A DNA stretch of 64,000 bases from CAZIVP01 sp964542915 (GTDB lineage: Bacteria; Calditrichota; Calditrichia; Calditrichales; Calditrichaceae): positions 62,001 to 126,000 of the forward strand of contig CAZIVP010000010.1 in the NCBI GenBank assembly GCA_964542915.1, written 5' to 3'. The notes under the pieces were generated by a model. It did not search any database, was not told the origin of the DNA, and worked only from the letters and a program-made list of their open reading frames with translations. Shown here in pieces: positions 62,909 through 64,000 of the stretch (the stretch's first letter is position 1; the number at the start of each line of letters is the position of its first letter). A program made the translations under genes and the position numbers.

Positions 62909-62935
62909 ATGATGCACAGGAAATTAAGGCCTTGA
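62909..62935 (+). CDS. Possible eight-residue leader peptide
   Basis: ATG-ATG followed by six codons and TGA, with a strong AAAGGAG 6 nt upstream. It lies in the long leader of the CotH-type gene and ends 28 bp before that start. It may be translated and affect the downstream gene, or may be a remnant. No likeness to known attenuator peptides is seen. Confidence 0.3.
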   Translation: MMHRKLRP

Positions 62936-62963
62936 GACGTCTTACACGAGCATATTAAAGTTA

Positions 62964-64000
62964 ATGAAAACATTTACGGTATATTCCATTCTCTTATGCT
63001 TTTTTTCAGGTTTTCTTTCAGGTGTACCCGCCCGCCAGTATTCTCCAGATATTTTCATAAATGAATTCATGGCATCCAACGCTACTACGATTTATTCTTC
63101 AGATTATCATGAATTTTCGGATTGGATTGAGCTTTATAACGGTTCAGACACTATCATTAATGTTGGCGGATTTTATCTGACGGATGATTTACAAGAACCG
63201 TTTAAATGGCAAATTCCAGTTGATACAAAAGTCAGGCCGGGATGGGCGATTTTATTTTGGGCGGACGGAAGAAACGAGGGGCGCCATACAAATTTCAATC
63301 TTGATAAAAACGGTGAAGCAATAGGACTTTATACTGCAGAAGGCCAATTAGTCGATTCCGTACATTACGCCGAACAGCTTACGGATATTTCTTACGGACG
63401 TTATCCGGACGGATCCGATAGTTGGTTTTTCTTTGACGTGCCGACACCGGTTGCCTCCAATTCCAGTTCGGGTTATAATGGAAGGTGCCCGGCGCCGAAT
63501 TTCGATCCAGAGCAGGGTTTTTATCAAAAAAGCCTTTCAATAAAATTAAAAACGAACCATGTCGATGAAACCATTGTGTATACACGGGACGGTTCCGTAC
63601 CAGATGAACATTCTGCTGTTTACTCAGAGCCTATATGGATTGATCAAACAACGGTTATTCGTGCCCGAACGATTAAAAAGGACTATCTGCCCAGTAAGGT
63701 TGTTACGCAAACCTTTTTCATAGATGAAACAACAACTTTACCAATTGTATCGGTAGCAACCAACCCTGCAAATCTATGGGATGATGAGACCGGTATTTAT
63801 GTGGAAGGCACAAACGGAATTACGGATTATTGCAGTAAAGAACCGAAAAACTGGAATCAGCCATGGGAAAAGCCGGTCAGTATGGAATTTTACGAGACCG
63901 ATCGTACACAGGGTTTTGTGATAGATGCCGGGATGCAAATAGGCGGTGGATGCACCCGGTTGTATCCCCAGAAAACATTAGCCTTCTATGCCCGATCCGA
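62964..64000 (+). CDS. Secreted CotH-type protein with lamin-tail and chitobiase-like domains, N-terminal part
   Basis: The gene runs off the right edge; 345 codons are present. A signal peptide (MKTFTVYSILLCFFSGFLSG) is followed by a lamin-tail domain (about 29-140; INEFMASNATTIYSSDYHEFSDWIELYN, GRYPDGSDSWFFF), a chitobiase C-terminal-like domain (about 175-255; SIKLKTNHVDETIVYTRDGSVP, IRARTIKKDYLPSK) and the start of a CotH region (LPIVSVATNPANLWDDETGIYVEG, QIGGGCTR). CotH proteins include spore-coat kinases; in this architecture they are cell-surface proteins of unknown action. No clear ribosome-binding site is seen at the ATG. Confidence 0.82.
   Translation, partial: MKTFTVYSILLCFFSGFLSGVPARQYSPDIFINEFMASNATTIYSSDYHEFSDWIELYNGSDTIINVGGFYLTDDLQEPFKWQIPVDTKVRPGWAILFWADGRNEGRHTNFNLDKNGEAIGLYTAEGQLVDSVHYAEQLTDISYGRYPDGSDSWFFFDVPTPVASNSSSGYNGRCPAPNFDPEQGFYQKSLSIKLKTNHVDETIVYTRDGSVPDEHSAVYSEPIWIDQTTVIRARTIKKDYLPSKVVTQTFFIDETTTLPIVSVATNPANLWDDETGIYVEGTNGITDYCSKEPKNWNQPWEKPVSMEFYETDRTQGFVIDAGMQIGGGCTRLYPQKTLAFYARS

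Larger units (their letters stand above)
62423..62963. other. Intergenic region and long leader before the CotH-type gene
   Basis: No full gene is seen. It contains the promoter at 62744-62772 and a predicted leader of about 185 nt. Within the leader is an eight-codon open frame (62909-62935, MMHRKLRP) preceded by AAAGGAG at 6 nt. AAATTAAGG is repeated on either side of it. Confidence 0.45.

Overview
The window is a bacterial chromosome segment (roughly balanced GC, dense operons, no phage or insertion sequence seen). Large TonB-dependent receptors with carboxypeptidase-regulatory-like N-termini, phosphate-porin-like barrels, a CotH/lamin-tail surface protein, glutaminyl-tRNA synthetase and a salinixanthin-type carotenoid gene set point to the FCB group (Bacteroidota, Rhodothermota/Balneolota or Calditrichota-like). 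The exact phylum is an inference and cannot be fixed from the sequence alone.

Layout. 1-1965: N-terminal half of a secreted S9 peptidase and a divergent uracil-DNA glycosylase-like gene. 2020-9720 (minus): carotenoid operon reading TPR-like protein, lycopene cyclase, CrtD-like desaturase, CrtI-like desaturase, acyltransferase, CruG-like glycosyltransferase, CruF-like hydratase, CrtW ketolase. 9721-9890: a divergent promoter region. 9891-10760: a MerR/B12-binding CarH-type regulator. 10865-13303 (minus): a TonB-dependent receptor. 13763-19416 (plus): DUF2141 protein, second CrtI-like desaturase, carotenoid cleavage oxygenase, a VOC protein and a secreted amidase. 19546-21527: two-component system. 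21762-26803: porin, FMN-binding protein, membrane protein, TonB-dependent receptor. 27040-35654: SixA-like phosphatase, alpha/beta hydrolase, MFS transporter and a tripartite RND efflux operon. 36001-36073: tRNA-Ala (minus). 36354-41944: small hypothetical, lipocalin, DinB and LOG-type genes. 42353-48815: Rrf2 regulator and the SUF Fe-S operon (sufB-C-D-U-T-S). 49081-51284: PLP gamma-lyase family enzyme and UDP-glucuronate decarboxylase-like SDR. 51519-56577: YebC, ruvC-ruvA-ruvB, queA, a hypothetical, DedA. 56748-62422: gltX, ddl, cysS (plus) and glnS (minus). 62964-64000: start of a CotH-type surface protein.

How it fits together. The carotenoid genes together predict a 4-keto, 1'-hydroxylated, glycosylated and acylated monocyclic carotenoid of the salinixanthin/myxol-ester type. 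A B12-photoreceptor repressor sits in the middle, and a 10-bp motif (AAAACGCTCA) recurs in the promoter regions of the crt operon/regulator, of the TonB receptor, and of the second crt operon. This suggests one light-controlled regulon. A carotenoid oxygenase could supply retinal, but no rhodopsin, phytoene synthase or GGPP synthase gene lies in the window. The remaining regions are mostly housekeeping (Fe-S assembly, Holliday-junction resolution, tRNA charging, cell-wall ligase) with a few poorly understood envelope modules, of which the porin/FMN-binding/TTHxH membrane protein set is the most intriguing.
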